Shown here one piece after another: positions 48,001 to 60,944 of a stretch of DNA of 64,000 nucleotides. The translations under genes were made by a program, and so were the position numbers. Source of the DNA: Alkalitalea saponilacus (GTDB taxonomy: Bacteria > Bacteroidota > Bacteroidia > Bacteroidales > Marinilabiliaceae); assembly GCF_900168165.1 (NCBI RefSeq), contig NZ_FUYV01000007.1, positions 62,001-126,000 of the forward strand. The letters are read 5' to 3'. Within the stretch, counting starts at the first letter, position 1; each line of letters opens with the position of its first letter. Under the pieces are notes generated by a model. It made no database searches. It had not been told where the DNA came from and saw only the letters and a program-made list of their open reading frames with translations.

Positions 48001-49274
48001 AGACCTTGATCAAAACATTCTAATGCCAAGACTGAATTTGACTCAAACAAATTACCATTGAAATGATAACTAAGATTCTCTAACGAAGATATAAGCTGAT
48101 AGGTCTCTGTACTTCTTCTAAAATATTTTAAACTTCGAGATGTTCCAACCCATAGATTTCCTATGCTATCTCCTGCTATGGAACGTACTGCATTTTCAAT
48201 TGCTCTTCCATCTTGAATTTCGGTGGTACTATAACGAGTTATTCCAGAGGTCTTAAGAACGTTAGCTCTATCGATAAGTGCACCACTCACCCATAATATG
48301 CCGGATCGGTCAACAAAAAGAGCAGAGATATTATTACCGGAAAGGCTGTAACGATTGTTCAAATCATGTTCAAAATTATGGAAAAATGCTTCTTGAGGTG
48401 ATTTTATCTGTTGCTCCTCCTCAAATAAAATCAAGCCGGCATCCCATGTCCCAATCCATAGATTGCCATATTCATCATAATGCAGTCGATAAACTTCATT
48501 GGAGCTCATACTCCCTTCTCCTTCTCTAACCTGGAAGTGCTGAAATGAAAATGCTCTGGTTAAACTATCTCTTGACATTTTTGACACGCCCCCTCCCCAG
48601 AAGCCTATCCAGAGCGCACCATCATTGGAAGTGGCTAAACTGGTTAACACGGAATGTATTATTGAAGTAGAAGGGGCATCTGTATTAGTGGTATACCTAA
48701 GATATGTTTCTGAATCTCTGTCAAACAAAACGAGACCTTGATACGTGGCAATCCAGAAATCATTATGCTCATCTTCAATAATATCACTAATAACATTATA
48801 TTCAAGGAAAGTATCACGCTGACCTGTTTCAGGGTTTAATCTGACCAAACCTTCATCCCAGGTTCCAACCCATATATCGCCTCTGGAATCCTGATAAATT
48901 GAAAGAATCCTGCTTTCAAAATCATAAATATCAATATTCCCTGTCTCAGGATTTAATCGATTCAGACCACTCGAAGTACCAATCCATATATTTCCCTGAT
49001 CATCTTCGCAGAGTGATACAATTTCCCGGTTACTTATTACACCGTGTTCCTCAATTCCTGAAGTATAAACAACTGTATTATATCCATCGAAACGGGTAAG
49101 TCCATTCCAGGTTCCAATCCAAATAAAACCTTTTCGATCCTGTATAATGGCGTTGGCTTTACTGCTGGAGAAACCATCTTCAATAGAATAAGAGTCAAAA
49201 TCTAGTATCTTATTTGGGAAAAGGTGTTGGAGAAATAGAAAAATCAAAAATAATGAAATACAACCACGTTTCAT
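45060..49274 (-). CDS. Hybrid two-component system (HTCS) PUL regulator 1
   Basis: The 1404-residue protein senses a glycan signal in the periplasm and binds DNA in one polypeptide. After a signal peptide (first ~25 residues) come two beta-propellers made of reg_prop repeats such as GFIWIGTWNGLTRFDGY and GNIWIGTSSGLNRLNPETG, then a Y_Y_Y domain (about 720-800). A membrane helix sits near residues 815-835. Then follow HisKA with His near residue 871 (ITHEFRTPLTLILG), HATPase (LLSNAVKFTENNG, DDGIGIADVN, GGIGLYLAKAF), a receiver with Asp near 1193 (IIISDIMMPEMDGF) and YIFKPFN, and an AraC-type HTH domain (about 1300-1395, IRIHRLKTAAQLLIQRKRN, VGFSSPSYFSRCFRDFFG). All key residues are present. 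It lies between the GH2 and GH105-like genes on the same strand, with a strong terminator separating it from GH2. Confidence 0.96.
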   Translation of the reverse strand: MKRGCISLFLIFLFLQHLFPNKILDFDSYSIEDGFSSSKANAIIQDRKGFIWIGTWNGLTRFDGYNTVVYTSGIEEHGVISNREIVSLCEDDQGNIWIGTSSGLNRLNPETGNIDIYDFESRILSIYQDSRGDIWVGTWDEGLVRLNPETGQRDTFLEYNVISDIIEDEHNDFWIATYQGLVLFDRDSETYLRYTTNTDAPSTSIIHSVLTSLATSNDGALWIGFWGGGVSKMSRDSLTRAFSFQHFQVREGEGSMSSNEVYRLHYDEYGNLWIGTWDAGLILFEEEQQIKSPQEAFFHNFEHDLNNRYSLSGNNISALFVDRSGILWVSGALIDRANVLKTSGITRYSTTEIQDGRAIENAVRSIAGDSIGNLWVGTSRSLKYFRRSTETYQLISSLENLSYHFNGNLFESNSVLALECFDQGLLVGTDDAGLLFFTKNELDRFPNSRFQFVNNQTNLALPGNKVDIITASKKYPGEFWIGTLQTGFARLSIKNNVISEIRNYQTYNSGLSDNNIRDIIEDKNGFVWIATQRGLNRFDPETEDFINFYSVRGDASTINDNIINVLLEDSLGNLWIATNSGLNKKVVNVLSDGTEVISFKRFPAQRFVSSELITNAFLDSEGDLWLGLYEGMVKFSVIDQTVIDYFQMREYQRVGVERNSAFRTYDGEIIIGGGYGFITFYPENLHFLSMPPEVTFTDIQIFNTSISNMVTNGERRFNKSVPYMNDLRLSYSDRVLTFVFSAMDYMDPQRNTYAYILEGFDDDWNLVGERNTATYTNIPDGEYVLKVLAANSDGVWAEEPAILNITITPPWWKTTWAFSVYIFIILILLYFFQKYSIIQVKEKSNLFLEKIQREKEQELYDLKVRFFTNITHEFRTPLTLILGPVEEILSKSKVSVDIEKSLKLVHRNTHRLLRLVNQLMEFRKVDRGKMELFLQKENIIPILDDLYDSFLPLAEAKKIYLEVNYSPAEIIAWVDRDKLEKVLFNLLSNAVKFTENNGHISLNAGIEKDDENQIEHLYIEVIDDGIGIADVNKNQIFERFFQVDEKRSKSTGGIGLYLAKAFVDLHQGKIDLISEPGKGSCFRVAIPTDLGTTPEFIRDVIQKSTEMNVSDDAFVESGIGIQAKGKNADVDLSVKKSKSISKNKPVALVVEDDEDLNTFICDGLQEFFNVISTIDGKQGLEYAKKNNPDIIISDIMMPEMDGFEMCRELRDDINTSHIPVVFLTAKTMQEDEIKGLRLGAVDYIFKPFNMESLRLKLLNILENISILQNRFRTDAILEPDVESLSSLDEEFLKNAVAAVDEQLDNPSFDVEKLSEKLRLTPNQTYRKIKALTGYTAKEFIRIHRLKTAAQLLIQRKRNISEIIYMVGFSSPSYFSRCFRDFFGCTPSEYIEKENDEFEDQSIEE

Positions 49275-49513
49275 AGCAAGAATAATTAGTACTGACCTAT
49301 ACGATTTTGTGTTTAGACATCCAAAACACCATCCTTCATTTTAACATTGTCTTTTAAATAAATTAAACAATAAAGATATAAAAACTATTATCACGCGATT
49401 ATTCTGTATATACAAGTTCATTTAAATTTTAAATGATTGTTTTATAGATAATAGAGAATCAACTAATTAAAATAATCACAACCAAAAAAGATAGTACTGT
49501 TCCACAATTTCAA
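49275..49513. other. AT-rich gap upstream of HTCS 1
   Basis: Together with the terminator at 49514-49549 this forms a gap of 307 bp between the GH2 stop and the HTCS start. It presumably holds the HTCS promoter. I found no TAnnTTTG element in the minus direction and no ORF. Confidence 0.45.
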
Positions 49514-49549
49514 ACAAAGACTTTTGCTTTTTCAAGCAAAAGTCTTTGT
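49514..49549 (-). terminator. Strong hairpin terminator after the GH2 gene
   Basis: A perfect 16-bp stem, ACAAAGACTTTTGCTT (49514-49529) with its reverse complement (49534-49549), loop TTTC. It lies 33 bp after the GH2 stop. The T tract on the minus side is short (TTGAAATT), so the call rests on the very stable stem and the position. Confidence 0.7.
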
Positions 49550-49581
49550 CTTTCTATTTTGCAAAAATAAAATCCAAAATA

Positions 49582-53387
<3,806 letters not shown>

Positions 53388-54347
53388 ATGAAAAAAGTGA
53401 ATTTATTGATTTATTCTATTATTGCGGCATTCTTTCTATTATTTAGTTCGTGCAACCAACAGACTTCTTCTGAAGAAAACAGATACCTTTTTAGTTATTT
53501 TAAGGGGAATGGAGAAAGTGGTTTGCACTTGGCATGGAGCGAAGATGGCCTGATTTGGCACGAATTAAACAACGGCCAACCTATTTTAGAACCAACAGCA
53601 GGTGAAGACAAACTGATGCGCGATCCTTGTATAATACAAGGACCAGATGGAAGATACCATATGGTATGGACTGTCAGCTGGAATGAAAGAGGTATTGGAT
53701 ATGCATGGTCAGAGGATTTGATTAACTGGTCGGAACAGCAATACATTCCAGTAATGGAACATGAGCCAAATGCAAGAAACACATGGGCTCCTGAAATAAC
53801 ATACGATGAAAAGAATGACAAGTTTATGATTTATTGGGCTACAACCATTACAGGATTATACCCGGAGACTTTTTCAGAATTAGAAGATGGTCTCAATCAC
53901 AGAATGTATTATGTTACGACAAAGGACTTCAAAGAGTTCAGTGAGACAAAACTTCTTTACGAACCTGGATTCAGCGTTATTGATTCACATATTGTACCCC
54001 ATAACGGCGAGTTCATCATGTTTTTGAAAGATGAAACTATTGAGCCTCCGGCAAAATCATTACACGTCGCAACTTCAAAAAACTTAACCGGACCATATTC
54101 TCAACCGTTGGTTCAAATTACAGGAGATTATTGGGCAGAGGGACCTACTTCTCTATACATAGATGGAACATGGATTGTTTATTTCGACAAGTACATCGAA
54201 TGGACAATGGGAGCTGTTAAATCAACAGATCTTGAAAACTGGGAAGAGATATCCCATAAGATTTCATTCCCTTCTGAAGTAAGACATGGAACGGCATTGA
54301 AAATTGAAAAAGAGGTTTTAAATAATTTAAAACAGCAACTGAATTAA
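53388..54347 (+). CDS. GH43 glycosidase lipoprotein
   Basis: The 319 residues (ATG at 53388; the earlier ATG at 53355 would place 11 residues before an otherwise perfect lipoprotein signal) begin with lipobox LFSSC (Cys22). It is a single GH43 domain with base D79 (LMRDPCIIQGPDGRYHM), Asp D199 (VIDSHIVPHNGEFIMFL) and acid E251 (WAEGPTSLYIDGTWIVYF). This resembles the arabinosidase-type GH43 group common in PULs. Together with the other four GH43 proteins, it points to a branched, arabinose- or xylose-decorated target. It is monocistronic, divergent from GH2 and followed by a strong terminator. Confidence 0.9.
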   Translation: MKKVNLLIYSIIAAFFLLFSSCNQQTSSEENRYLFSYFKGNGESGLHLAWSEDGLIWHELNNGQPILEPTAGEDKLMRDPCIIQGPDGRYHMVWTVSWNERGIGYAWSEDLINWSEQQYIPVMEHEPNARNTWAPEITYDEKNDKFMIYWATTITGLYPETFSELEDGLNHRMYYVTTKDFKEFSETKLLYEPGFSVIDSHIVPHNGEFIMFLKDETIEPPAKSLHVATSKNLTGPYSQPLVQITGDYWAEGPTSLYIDGTWIVYFDKYIEWTMGAVKSTDLENWEEISHKISFPSEVRHGTALKIEKEVLNNLKQQLN

Positions 54348-54391
54348 ATAATTGGGTAAAAAGTGGTATTTAGTGTAATGTGTGCGTGGAT

Positions 54392-54430
54392 CCATCCGGT
54401 AAACCAATAGGTTTCCGGATGGTTTTTTTT
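54392..54430 (+). terminator. Intrinsic terminator between convergent GH43 genes
   Basis: The stem CCATCCGGTAAACC (54392-54405) pairs with GGTTTCCGGATGG (54410-54422) with one bulged T, loop AATA, followed by T8. It ends the plus-strand GH43 gene and sits 2 bp before the end of the opposing gene. Confidence 0.88.
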
Positions 54431-54432
54431 AT

Positions 54433-56154
54433 TTATTTTGGCCCAACCAGTAATGAACTTTCGGTTATTCCATTTTCGTTAAAAGATTCAATGGTAAACC
54501 AATATTCAGAATCAATTGCCAGGCTATTAATGTCCAGCGATGTTAAATCGTAAACCTGATAATGGTGATACATTTTATCCGGGTCAATACCAAAATTGAT
54601 GTTGTATCCTATCGCACCATCTGATGCCTGCCACGAAAGATGAACCCTTCGCCTATCCTCTACATTCCTTGTAACTTCCAGGCGGTTTACCTCCAAAGGT
54701 TTGTCGCCAAAACCTTTGCCAAACACTCTAAACCCGCTTAATGCAAATTGACCATCGGGTACTCGAATGTTATTGATCCTCAGAAATCGACAATTAACTT
54801 TTCTCGGTAATTGAGTATAATCGTGAGTATTATCAGATTTGTTTTCGGATTTATCAATTAACATGTTCCATGTTTCGCCATCCAAAGAATATTCTACAGT
54901 ATATTGGTGAAATAATCCGGGTTGCCTTCCAAAAATATTGGTATTGTGTTCTGCAAAGTTGAGTTGAATGGCATAAACATCATATAATTCTTGTAGATCG
55001 ATGATGGCATATTCATTGTTTCCTCCCGATTCAGCTGCCCAATATGTTCTGATATCCTCATCCGTCATCTTTGATGACGGATGACCTTCGTAAGAAGAAG
55101 AAACTTCCACCGGTTTATTATATGATAGCAGCATCCATCCGGGGAAAAGTTCATCATGACTGTAAACCTTATGATTTGGAATGATTAAAGGATAATCTCC
55201 AAAACGGGTTATTGAATACATCATCCCATCATCGTCAAAAAACACAGGATGCAGACCTAATCTGCGCTCAAAAACCTGTTTCATGGAAATGGTTATGGTA
55301 CCAACGTGCCAAAAATTTCCATACTGATCTTCGATGGTACTTCCGTGTCCAGCCCCTGCTGCAAAACCTTCCGGTTTATATACAAATGGATTGTGCGGTT
55401 GATAGGTAAACGGACCCAGAGGGTTTTCTGAAACGTAAACGCCATCGGCATAACTTTTATATTCGGTGCCGGGAGCAGAATACTGAAAATAATAAATTCC
55501 ATTGATTTTATTGACCCATGCACCTTCTATCCATGGAGCCTGATTGATTAGTTCATTATAATCACCCGGCACTTCCCAACCATATCGCTCCGGCTGAGCA
55601 TAAACAAGCGCAACAGGATCTCCCATAAATGCGAAATAATTATGATAATCCACCTCTACTCCATAAAGCGGGTTAACATCAGAACACCCCCAATATAGAT
55701 ATAGTCTTTTGTCATCATCGAGAAAAAAAGCAGGATCCCAAACCGGCATATCCAATTCCTCAACAGCCACCTGCCAGGTTCCGGCCAAAGGATCAACAGA
55801 TTTATACAGCGTGCTTAGATCGTTGGAAGAACCAAGAAAGTACAATGTATCGTCAATGGCAATAGCAGTTGGAGCATATTCTTCAACCGGAATTTCTGTG
55901 GTTTCAATAAAAATCCAGTCAGCAAGATTCTTAGAATGCCAATACCCCCCTGATTTAGAAACAAACATGTAGTATCTGTCTTTAAACCATACAATACTAG
56001 CGTCAGCAGCTTCTCGTCTGGACGGTTCTTCCATGCCAAAACGATAGCTCAAATCCATTGGATTACAAATGGTAGTAAAGTCTGTTGTATTTAAATGTTC
56101 TGTAGTTTTACAACTAATTAAAAGACAACACAAAACTATTAGCAGATTTTTCAT
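54433..56154 (-). CDS. GH43 lipoprotein with F5/8 type C domain and FN3-like C-terminus
   Basis: The 573-residue protein has lipobox LISC (Cys15). The GH43 domain (about 25-335) has base D51 (REAADASIVWFKDRYYMF), Asp D140 (VWDPAFFLDDDKRLYLYWG) and acid E210 (PWIEGAWVNKINGIYYFQY). A discoidin domain follows (about 340-490, WAAESGGNNEYAIIDLQ and CRFLRINNIRVPDG), then a fibronectin-type III-like end. The F5/8 domain probably binds galactose-type sugars or another glycan. Such domain architecture is common in PUL GH43 enzymes and is intact here, unlike the decayed domain near 39533. A 520-bp noncoding region with several inverted repeats lies upstream of the start. Confidence 0.9.
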   Translation of the reverse strand: MKNLLIVLCCLLISCKTTEHLNTTDFTTICNPMDLSYRFGMEEPSRREAADASIVWFKDRYYMFVSKSGGYWHSKNLADWIFIETTEIPVEEYAPTAIAIDDTLYFLGSSNDLSTLYKSVDPLAGTWQVAVEELDMPVWDPAFFLDDDKRLYLYWGCSDVNPLYGVEVDYHNYFAFMGDPVALVYAQPERYGWEVPGDYNELINQAPWIEGAWVNKINGIYYFQYSAPGTEYKSYADGVYVSENPLGPFTYQPHNPFVYKPEGFAAGAGHGSTIEDQYGNFWHVGTITISMKQVFERRLGLHPVFFDDDGMMYSITRFGDYPLIIPNHKVYSHDELFPGWMLLSYNKPVEVSSSYEGHPSSKMTDEDIRTYWAAESGGNNEYAIIDLQELYDVYAIQLNFAEHNTNIFGRQPGLFHQYTVEYSLDGETWNMLIDKSENKSDNTHDYTQLPRKVNCRFLRINNIRVPDGQFALSGFRVFGKGFGDKPLEVNRLEVTRNVEDRRRVHLSWQASDGAIGYNINFGIDPDKMYHHYQVYDLTSLDINSLAIDSEYWFTIESFNENGITESSLLVGPK

Positions 56155-56465
56155 TTTTATAAGGGGTTAATTTAGAGACTGATTCAATTTATATTGAATA
56201 GATTATTAGATACTAGATTTATAGACCGATAGACAAGACAAAATAGAAAACCATTTGTGTCTATTCATGTACTTATAATTTGTTTTTCAGTTGCTCCCGA
56301 AGTATCGGGACTCGTTTCATCTTTCTTAGCTATTCTATCTGTATAATCCCTAATATCTCGGGATAAAGATTTATAATGTATAGAATTCTTTAAGAACTAA
56401 ATATAAACAGATCAAATACCGATTGTACTTCAGAATTATTTTGAGAAATGGAGCGTAATTGAATG

Positions 56466-56493
56466 CCCCCAATCAGACGTTTCTGAATGGGGG
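56466..56493. repeat. 12-bp near-perfect inverted repeat
   Basis: CCCCCAATCAGA (56466-56477) pairs with TCTGAATGGGGG (56482-56493) around CGTT, with one mismatch. It has no T tract on either side, which argues against a terminator. In the promoter region of the discoidin GH43 gene it could be a binding site for the HTCS regulator (inference only). Confidence 0.45.
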
Positions 56494-56620
56494 ACATCCA
56501 CCCTTACCACTATTAAAAATTTCTTACCGGTGTCAAATATATTTTAACATTTTAAAATATATCAGGTAAAATGAATTTAACAATGGGGGCAATTGTTTAC
56601 TATGAATGTATAAAATGTAC

Positions 56621-56652
56621 AAAAAAAGGGTGTGATTTGAACACACCCCTTC
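56621..56652 (-). terminator. Intrinsic terminator after HTCS 2
   Basis: On the minus strand the stem GGGTGTG (56648-56642) / CACACCC (56634-56628) is followed by T7 (56627-56621). It lies about 23 bp after the HTCS 2 stop codon. Confidence 0.85.
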
Positions 56653-56674
56653 ATGTATCATTCTAACTGTCTGA

Positions 56675-59600
56675 TCATTGATTGCTCTTCGCATATTCAG
56701 AAGGAACCATACCAAATTCTTCCTTGAAGTACTTGGAGAAGTATTTCGGATCATTAAATCCTACCTGAAAAGCAATTTCAGATACAGTGAGCTGACTCTT
56801 GCCAAGCAATTGGGCGGCTCTTTTCAGACGCATAATTCTGATGAACTCAACCGGAGTCTTATCTGTTAAAGCCACAAGCTTGTTATATAAATGTCCCCTG
56901 CTCACGCCCAGTTCTCTACCCATTTTTTCAACAGAAAATTCACTGTTACCAATGTTTTTTTCAACAACTTTGAGCGCTTTATTTAAGAATTTCTCATCAA
57001 GAGAAGTAATGCCGATTTCTCCGGGTTTAATTTCAAATTTTTTGGAGAATATTTTTTGGAATGAAAGTCTCAGCTCAATCAAACGTTTGATTTTTAACTC
57101 CAAAACATCAAAATTAAAAGGTTTGGTGATGTAATCCTCTGCTCCGGCTTCCAATCCTTCTATTTTCTGTTGGCTTGAGACTTTTGCTGTTAACAATATT
57201 ACAGGAATATGAGACGTTCTGGGATCTCCTTTAATTCTTTTACAAAGCTGAATACCATCTTCAACCGGCATCATAATATCACTCACAATGAGATGCGGTG
57301 GTGATTCAAGAATTTTGTTCCAGGCAATCTGCCCGTTGGCCGCCTCGGACACCTCATACTGTTCTTTTAAATTACAGCGTAGATAGGATCTTAAATCTTC
57401 ATTATCCTCAACTAATAAAACTTCGGGCTTTGTTGCAGAAAGAGACTGAACCGATGCTACCCCATTCTGATTTTCCTCAAGCGTTTCATCTGTTAATACA
57501 TCATCCTGATGAGAATCATCGGGCACTGAGGTATCCAATGGTAAACGCACAATAAATTTGCTCCCTTTTCCCTTTTCGCTTTTTACCTCAATGGTTCCTC
57601 CATGAATTTTAACAAATTCAAGCGTAAGCGCCAGCCCGATGCCACTCCCCTGGTTTGCAATTTCCAGGTCATCCGTACTTTGATAAAACCGTTCAAAAAT
57701 CTTTTCATGTTTATCGGCAGAAATTCCGACACCTGTGTCGGCAACTGAAAATTCAATGTACTCTCTATTATTAAACCTATCTGAATATCCTGCATCTCCG
57801 GGTTTATAAGTGACCACGATCATGGAAACAATTCCGTTTTCATGGGTAAATTTCAATGCATTTGAGAGAAGATTGAATACAATCTTCTCCATTTTATCAA
57901 AATCGAAATTGGCATAATAGTTCTTCACTTTACATTTGAAATCATACCTTACATTTTTGTTTTCAAACAAATCCCGGAACGAATTGAATGCATCTTCCAG
58001 AAATCTGGACAAATCGCCATAAGTAAGATTTAAGGAAGCTTTGTCTGCCTCAATTTTTCTAAAATCGAGAATTTGATTCACAAGATTAAGTAATCGTCTG
58101 GCATTTCTTTGAACCATTGTCAGTTGAGCATACAAATTCTCATCTTTAATCTCTTTCAACAACTTATCCAGCGGAGAAAGAATCAATGTTAAAGGCGTAC
58201 GAAACTCATGACTCACATTGGTAAAGAAACGAAGTTTCATGGCATCCATTTCACGGCTGCGCTGATAATCACTGCGTTCCTGTTCACGTAGGAATTTCAT
58301 TTTCTCTCGCCGCTTAATGATCCAGATCAGAGATCCGATTAAAAGAATGAAAAAGATCAAATATATGATATAAGCAAGTGAGGTAGCATAAAATGGAGGG
58401 ATCACAACGATGTCGAGATGCGTTTCGTCGGTTGACCATGATCCATCGCTCCCCATCGCTTTAACTTTGAAGGTATATGTTCCGGGATTGAGGTTGGTGT
58501 AAGTTGCTATGCGATTGCGCGAATCGGTCTCAATCCAATCCTGGTTAAATCCGTCCAACTTGTAGCGAAATCTCGTGCGCTCAGGATGAAAATAGTTTAA
58601 TCCTGAAAATTCAATGGAAAAAACATTCTGGTTGTGCCTGAGTGAAATCTCCCCGGACTGATTAAGTGCTTTATTGAGAATTGTTCTTCCTCCTATATTC
58701 TCGCCTATGGCAATTGGACGATTAAAAAGTCGGAATTCAGTAAGTATTACGCTGAATTGCTGATGATGATCAATAACTTTCTCGGGATTAAAAAGATTAA
58801 ATCCGTTTGCTCCGCCAAAAATCAACTCTCCGTTTGAAGTGCGAAGCGTTGAGTGCTCATTAAACTCCAGTCCCTGCAAACCATCCAGCAAATCATAGTT
58901 TCTAAAAACATAAACATCCTCTTCATTATTGAGAGTTAAACTCGAAAGCCCGTTAAGAGTTGCGATCCACAAATTTCCTTGTTCATCAATTTGCATGGAA
59001 ATGATGTTGTGGTCTGGCAGTCCGTCTTCTTCTCTAAACACTTTGAATGTTCTGGTTTCACGGTTGTAAAGATTCAAACCGTTTCGCGTACCAAGCCATA
59101 TTCTGCCTTTCAAATCTTCTGCAAAAGATAAAACACTGTTATTACTTAATCCCGATTCATATTCCCCATTGTACATGTACTGACGAAAACGTTGTGTTGT
59201 ACCATCTAAAACGGTTACACCAGTGGAAGTACCTATCCATAAACTACCGCGGGAATCTTCAAAAAGAGTTAAAACATAATCGCCACCAACTGAATTATAA
59301 TCATCCTCACGGTGATGAATAAAGCCACCGGAGCGCTCATCGTAAAGAGACAAGCCCCCTCCCAAAGTGGCTACCCAAAGACGGTTCTGGCTATCGCGCA
59401 AAATGTTCCAAACCCTGTCATCCGATAGAGAAGCTGCGTTAAAAACATCATGCCTGAAATGGTGAAATCTCTGTCCGTCGAATCGGTTTAACCCTCCCTG
59501 GTAAGTTCCTATCCATAAATCATCATTATGATCGTTAAACAGGGAAACAATAATATCGCTGCTTAAACTATTGGGATTGGCTGGGTTGTGCCTATAAGTG

Positions 59601-60817
59601 GTAAAAGCACCAAGGTTGCGATCATAATACACAAGTCCGTTTCCGTTGGTACCAATCCATAAATTCCCCTTACTGTCTTCGGTAAAACAGTTTACGTCGT
59701 TCGAAAAGAATCGATCGGTCTCAAAATGCTGGCTCCGATATAGATCAAATTGAAAAAGGTGATCGTGAGAATAGTTTATACCGTTTTTAAAAGTACCTAC
59801 CCAGATAATTCCTTCACCACTCTTCTCCAGAGAAGTAATACTGTTGCCGCTGAGACTTGTTACATCACCGGGAACATGTTCTATCAGCGTTATGGAAAAA
59901 TCATTTTTATCGATGATGTTAATGCCTCCATGATCTGTTCCCAACCAAATTCGTCCCTGGCTGTCTTCCAAAACTCCGGAAACAGATCGGCTTGAAATAG
60001 AATTTGGCTGGCGAGAAGGTAAAAAGTGGCGCGTTTCGCCACTTTTTTGATTTATATAAAAAAGTCCATCAGGTGTATTGTTCGAGTATATCCATATATC
60101 ATCATCACTATCCAAAAATAGTTTTAAAACACGTCCTGCCTCAGAAACAATAAAATCTCCGCCTGCCTCGATGGTCTCAACAACCTGAAGAGCTTCGGTA
60201 TCCAAAACATCCACCAAACCATTTGCGTGCAACACATAAGCTTTTCCATTGTTACTAAACCTGACGTCCTTTACCCTGTCGCTTGAGATAGAGGTACTCT
60301 CCTCAGGATGGTGATACAATCTTTGCAGATAGTCGCTTCTGCGATGGTAGTAATAAAGTCCCATTTGATCGTTGCATATCCACACATTTGAATCAGCATC
60401 TACCCTTATTGTATTGATATAAGTTCGCGGTAAAGAAATATTTTTGGAAAAAAGTTCGTGATCGGTTCCAAAAGACTCTGTTTTAGGGTTATAAATCGAA
60501 AAAGTTGATATCCCTGTGAAAAGCCACAGATACCCCAAATGATCTTCGTAGATTTCGTGAATGCTGTTTTCTGGTATTGAAGTATGATCGCCCGGAATGT
60601 TTTTAAAAACACGAAACGAATGGCCGTCATATCGATTTAATCCGGATACTGTAGCAAACCATAAAAAACCACGACTATCGGCATGGATGGTATTAATTTG
60701 GTTATTTGAGAGCCCTGACTCACTGTCGATTCTCCGAAACTGATTAGCTGCCTGCTGACCTTGAATTTTTATGATAGATAGCAGAAACACAATGATACAA
60801 AATATATTTTTTCCCAT
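56675..60817 (-). CDS. Hybrid two-component system (HTCS) PUL regulator 2
   Basis: The 1380-residue protein has the same layout as HTCS 1: signal peptide, two reg_prop propellers (GFLWFATVSGLNRYDGH, GNLWIATLNGLSSLTLN), a Y_Y_Y domain, a membrane helix near residue 822, HisKA with His near 869 (VSHEFRTPLTLILS), HATPase (LLSNALKFTHENG, DTGVGIS, GSGIGLALTLEF), a receiver with Asp near 1181 (LIVSDIMMPVEDGI), and an AraC HTH domain (about 1275-1378, VEFIRIMRLKRAAQLLGKS, VGFNDPKYFSKYFKEEFG). All signature residues are intact. It is distinct in sequence from HTCS 1, so the locus probably responds to two signals. It sits between the discoidin GH43 and the GH5 genes on the same strand, flanked by terminators on both sides. 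Confidence 0.96.
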   Translation of the reverse strand: MGKNIFCIIVFLLSIIKIQGQQAANQFRRIDSESGLSNNQINTIHADSRGFLWFATVSGLNRYDGHSFRVFKNIPGDHTSIPENSIHEIYEDHLGYLWLFTGISTFSIYNPKTESFGTDHELFSKNISLPRTYINTIRVDADSNVWICNDQMGLYYYHRRSDYLQRLYHHPEESTSISSDRVKDVRFSNNGKAYVLHANGLVDVLDTEALQVVETIEAGGDFIVSEAGRVLKLFLDSDDDIWIYSNNTPDGLFYINQKSGETRHFLPSRQPNSISSRSVSGVLEDSQGRIWLGTDHGGINIIDKNDFSITLIEHVPGDVTSLSGNSITSLEKSGEGIIWVGTFKNGINYSHDHLFQFDLYRSQHFETDRFFSNDVNCFTEDSKGNLWIGTNGNGLVYYDRNLGAFTTYRHNPANPNSLSSDIIVSLFNDHNDDLWIGTYQGGLNRFDGQRFHHFRHDVFNAASLSDDRVWNILRDSQNRLWVATLGGGLSLYDERSGGFIHHREDDYNSVGGDYVLTLFEDSRGSLWIGTSTGVTVLDGTTQRFRQYMYNGEYESGLSNNSVLSFAEDLKGRIWLGTRNGLNLYNRETRTFKVFREEDGLPDHNIISMQIDEQGNLWIATLNGLSSLTLNNEEDVYVFRNYDLLDGLQGLEFNEHSTLRTSNGELIFGGANGFNLFNPEKVIDHHQQFSVILTEFRLFNRPIAIGENIGGRTILNKALNQSGEISLRHNQNVFSIEFSGLNYFHPERTRFRYKLDGFNQDWIETDSRNRIATYTNLNPGTYTFKVKAMGSDGSWSTDETHLDIVVIPPFYATSLAYIIYLIFFILLIGSLIWIIKRREKMKFLREQERSDYQRSREMDAMKLRFFTNVSHEFRTPLTLILSPLDKLLKEIKDENLYAQLTMVQRNARRLLNLVNQILDFRKIEADKASLNLTYGDLSRFLEDAFNSFRDLFENKNVRYDFKCKVKNYYANFDFDKMEKIVFNLLSNALKFTHENGIVSMIVVTYKPGDAGYSDRFNNREYIEFSVADTGVGISADKHEKIFERFYQSTDDLEIANQGSGIGLALTLEFVKIHGGTIEVKSEKGKGSKFIVRLPLDTSVPDDSHQDDVLTDETLEENQNGVASVQSLSATKPEVLLVEDNEDLRSYLRCNLKEQYEVSEAANGQIAWNKILESPPHLIVSDIMMPVEDGIQLCKRIKGDPRTSHIPVILLTAKVSSQQKIEGLEAGAEDYITKPFNFDVLELKIKRLIELRLSFQKIFSKKFEIKPGEIGITSLDEKFLNKALKVVEKNIGNSEFSVEKMGRELGVSRGHLYNKLVALTDKTPVEFIRIMRLKRAAQLLGKSQLTVSEIAFQVGFNDPKYFSKYFKEEFGMVPSEYAKSNQ

Positions 60818-60888
60818 AGATTTTTATGAATTTCTTTCACCCAATTACATCCCCGCTAAAAGATAAAAATAGGAATTTTGTTCATAAT

Positions 60889-60927
60889 AAAAAACTCCAT
60901 TTAGACATGGTCTAAATGGAGTTTTTT
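60889..60927 (-). terminator. Intrinsic terminator after the GH5 gene
   Basis: A 17-bp perfect stem (60889-60905 with 60911-60927), loop CATGG, is flanked by A and T runs, so it can act on both strands. It lies 18 bp after the GH5 stop codon. Confidence 0.88.
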
Positions 60928-60944
60928 AGCAACTAGAGAAAAAA

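Larger units (their letters stand above)
56155..56674. other. Intergenic region with inverted repeats between GH43 and HTCS 2
   Basis: This 520-bp gap holds the promoter of the discoidin GH43 gene (its start is at 56154, minus). It contains dyads TCCCGA/TCGGGA (56295-56310), ATCCC/GGGAT (56346-56364) and a 12-bp pair with one mismatch at 56466-56493, plus the HTCS 2 terminator at its right end. I see no ORF. Confidence 0.55.
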
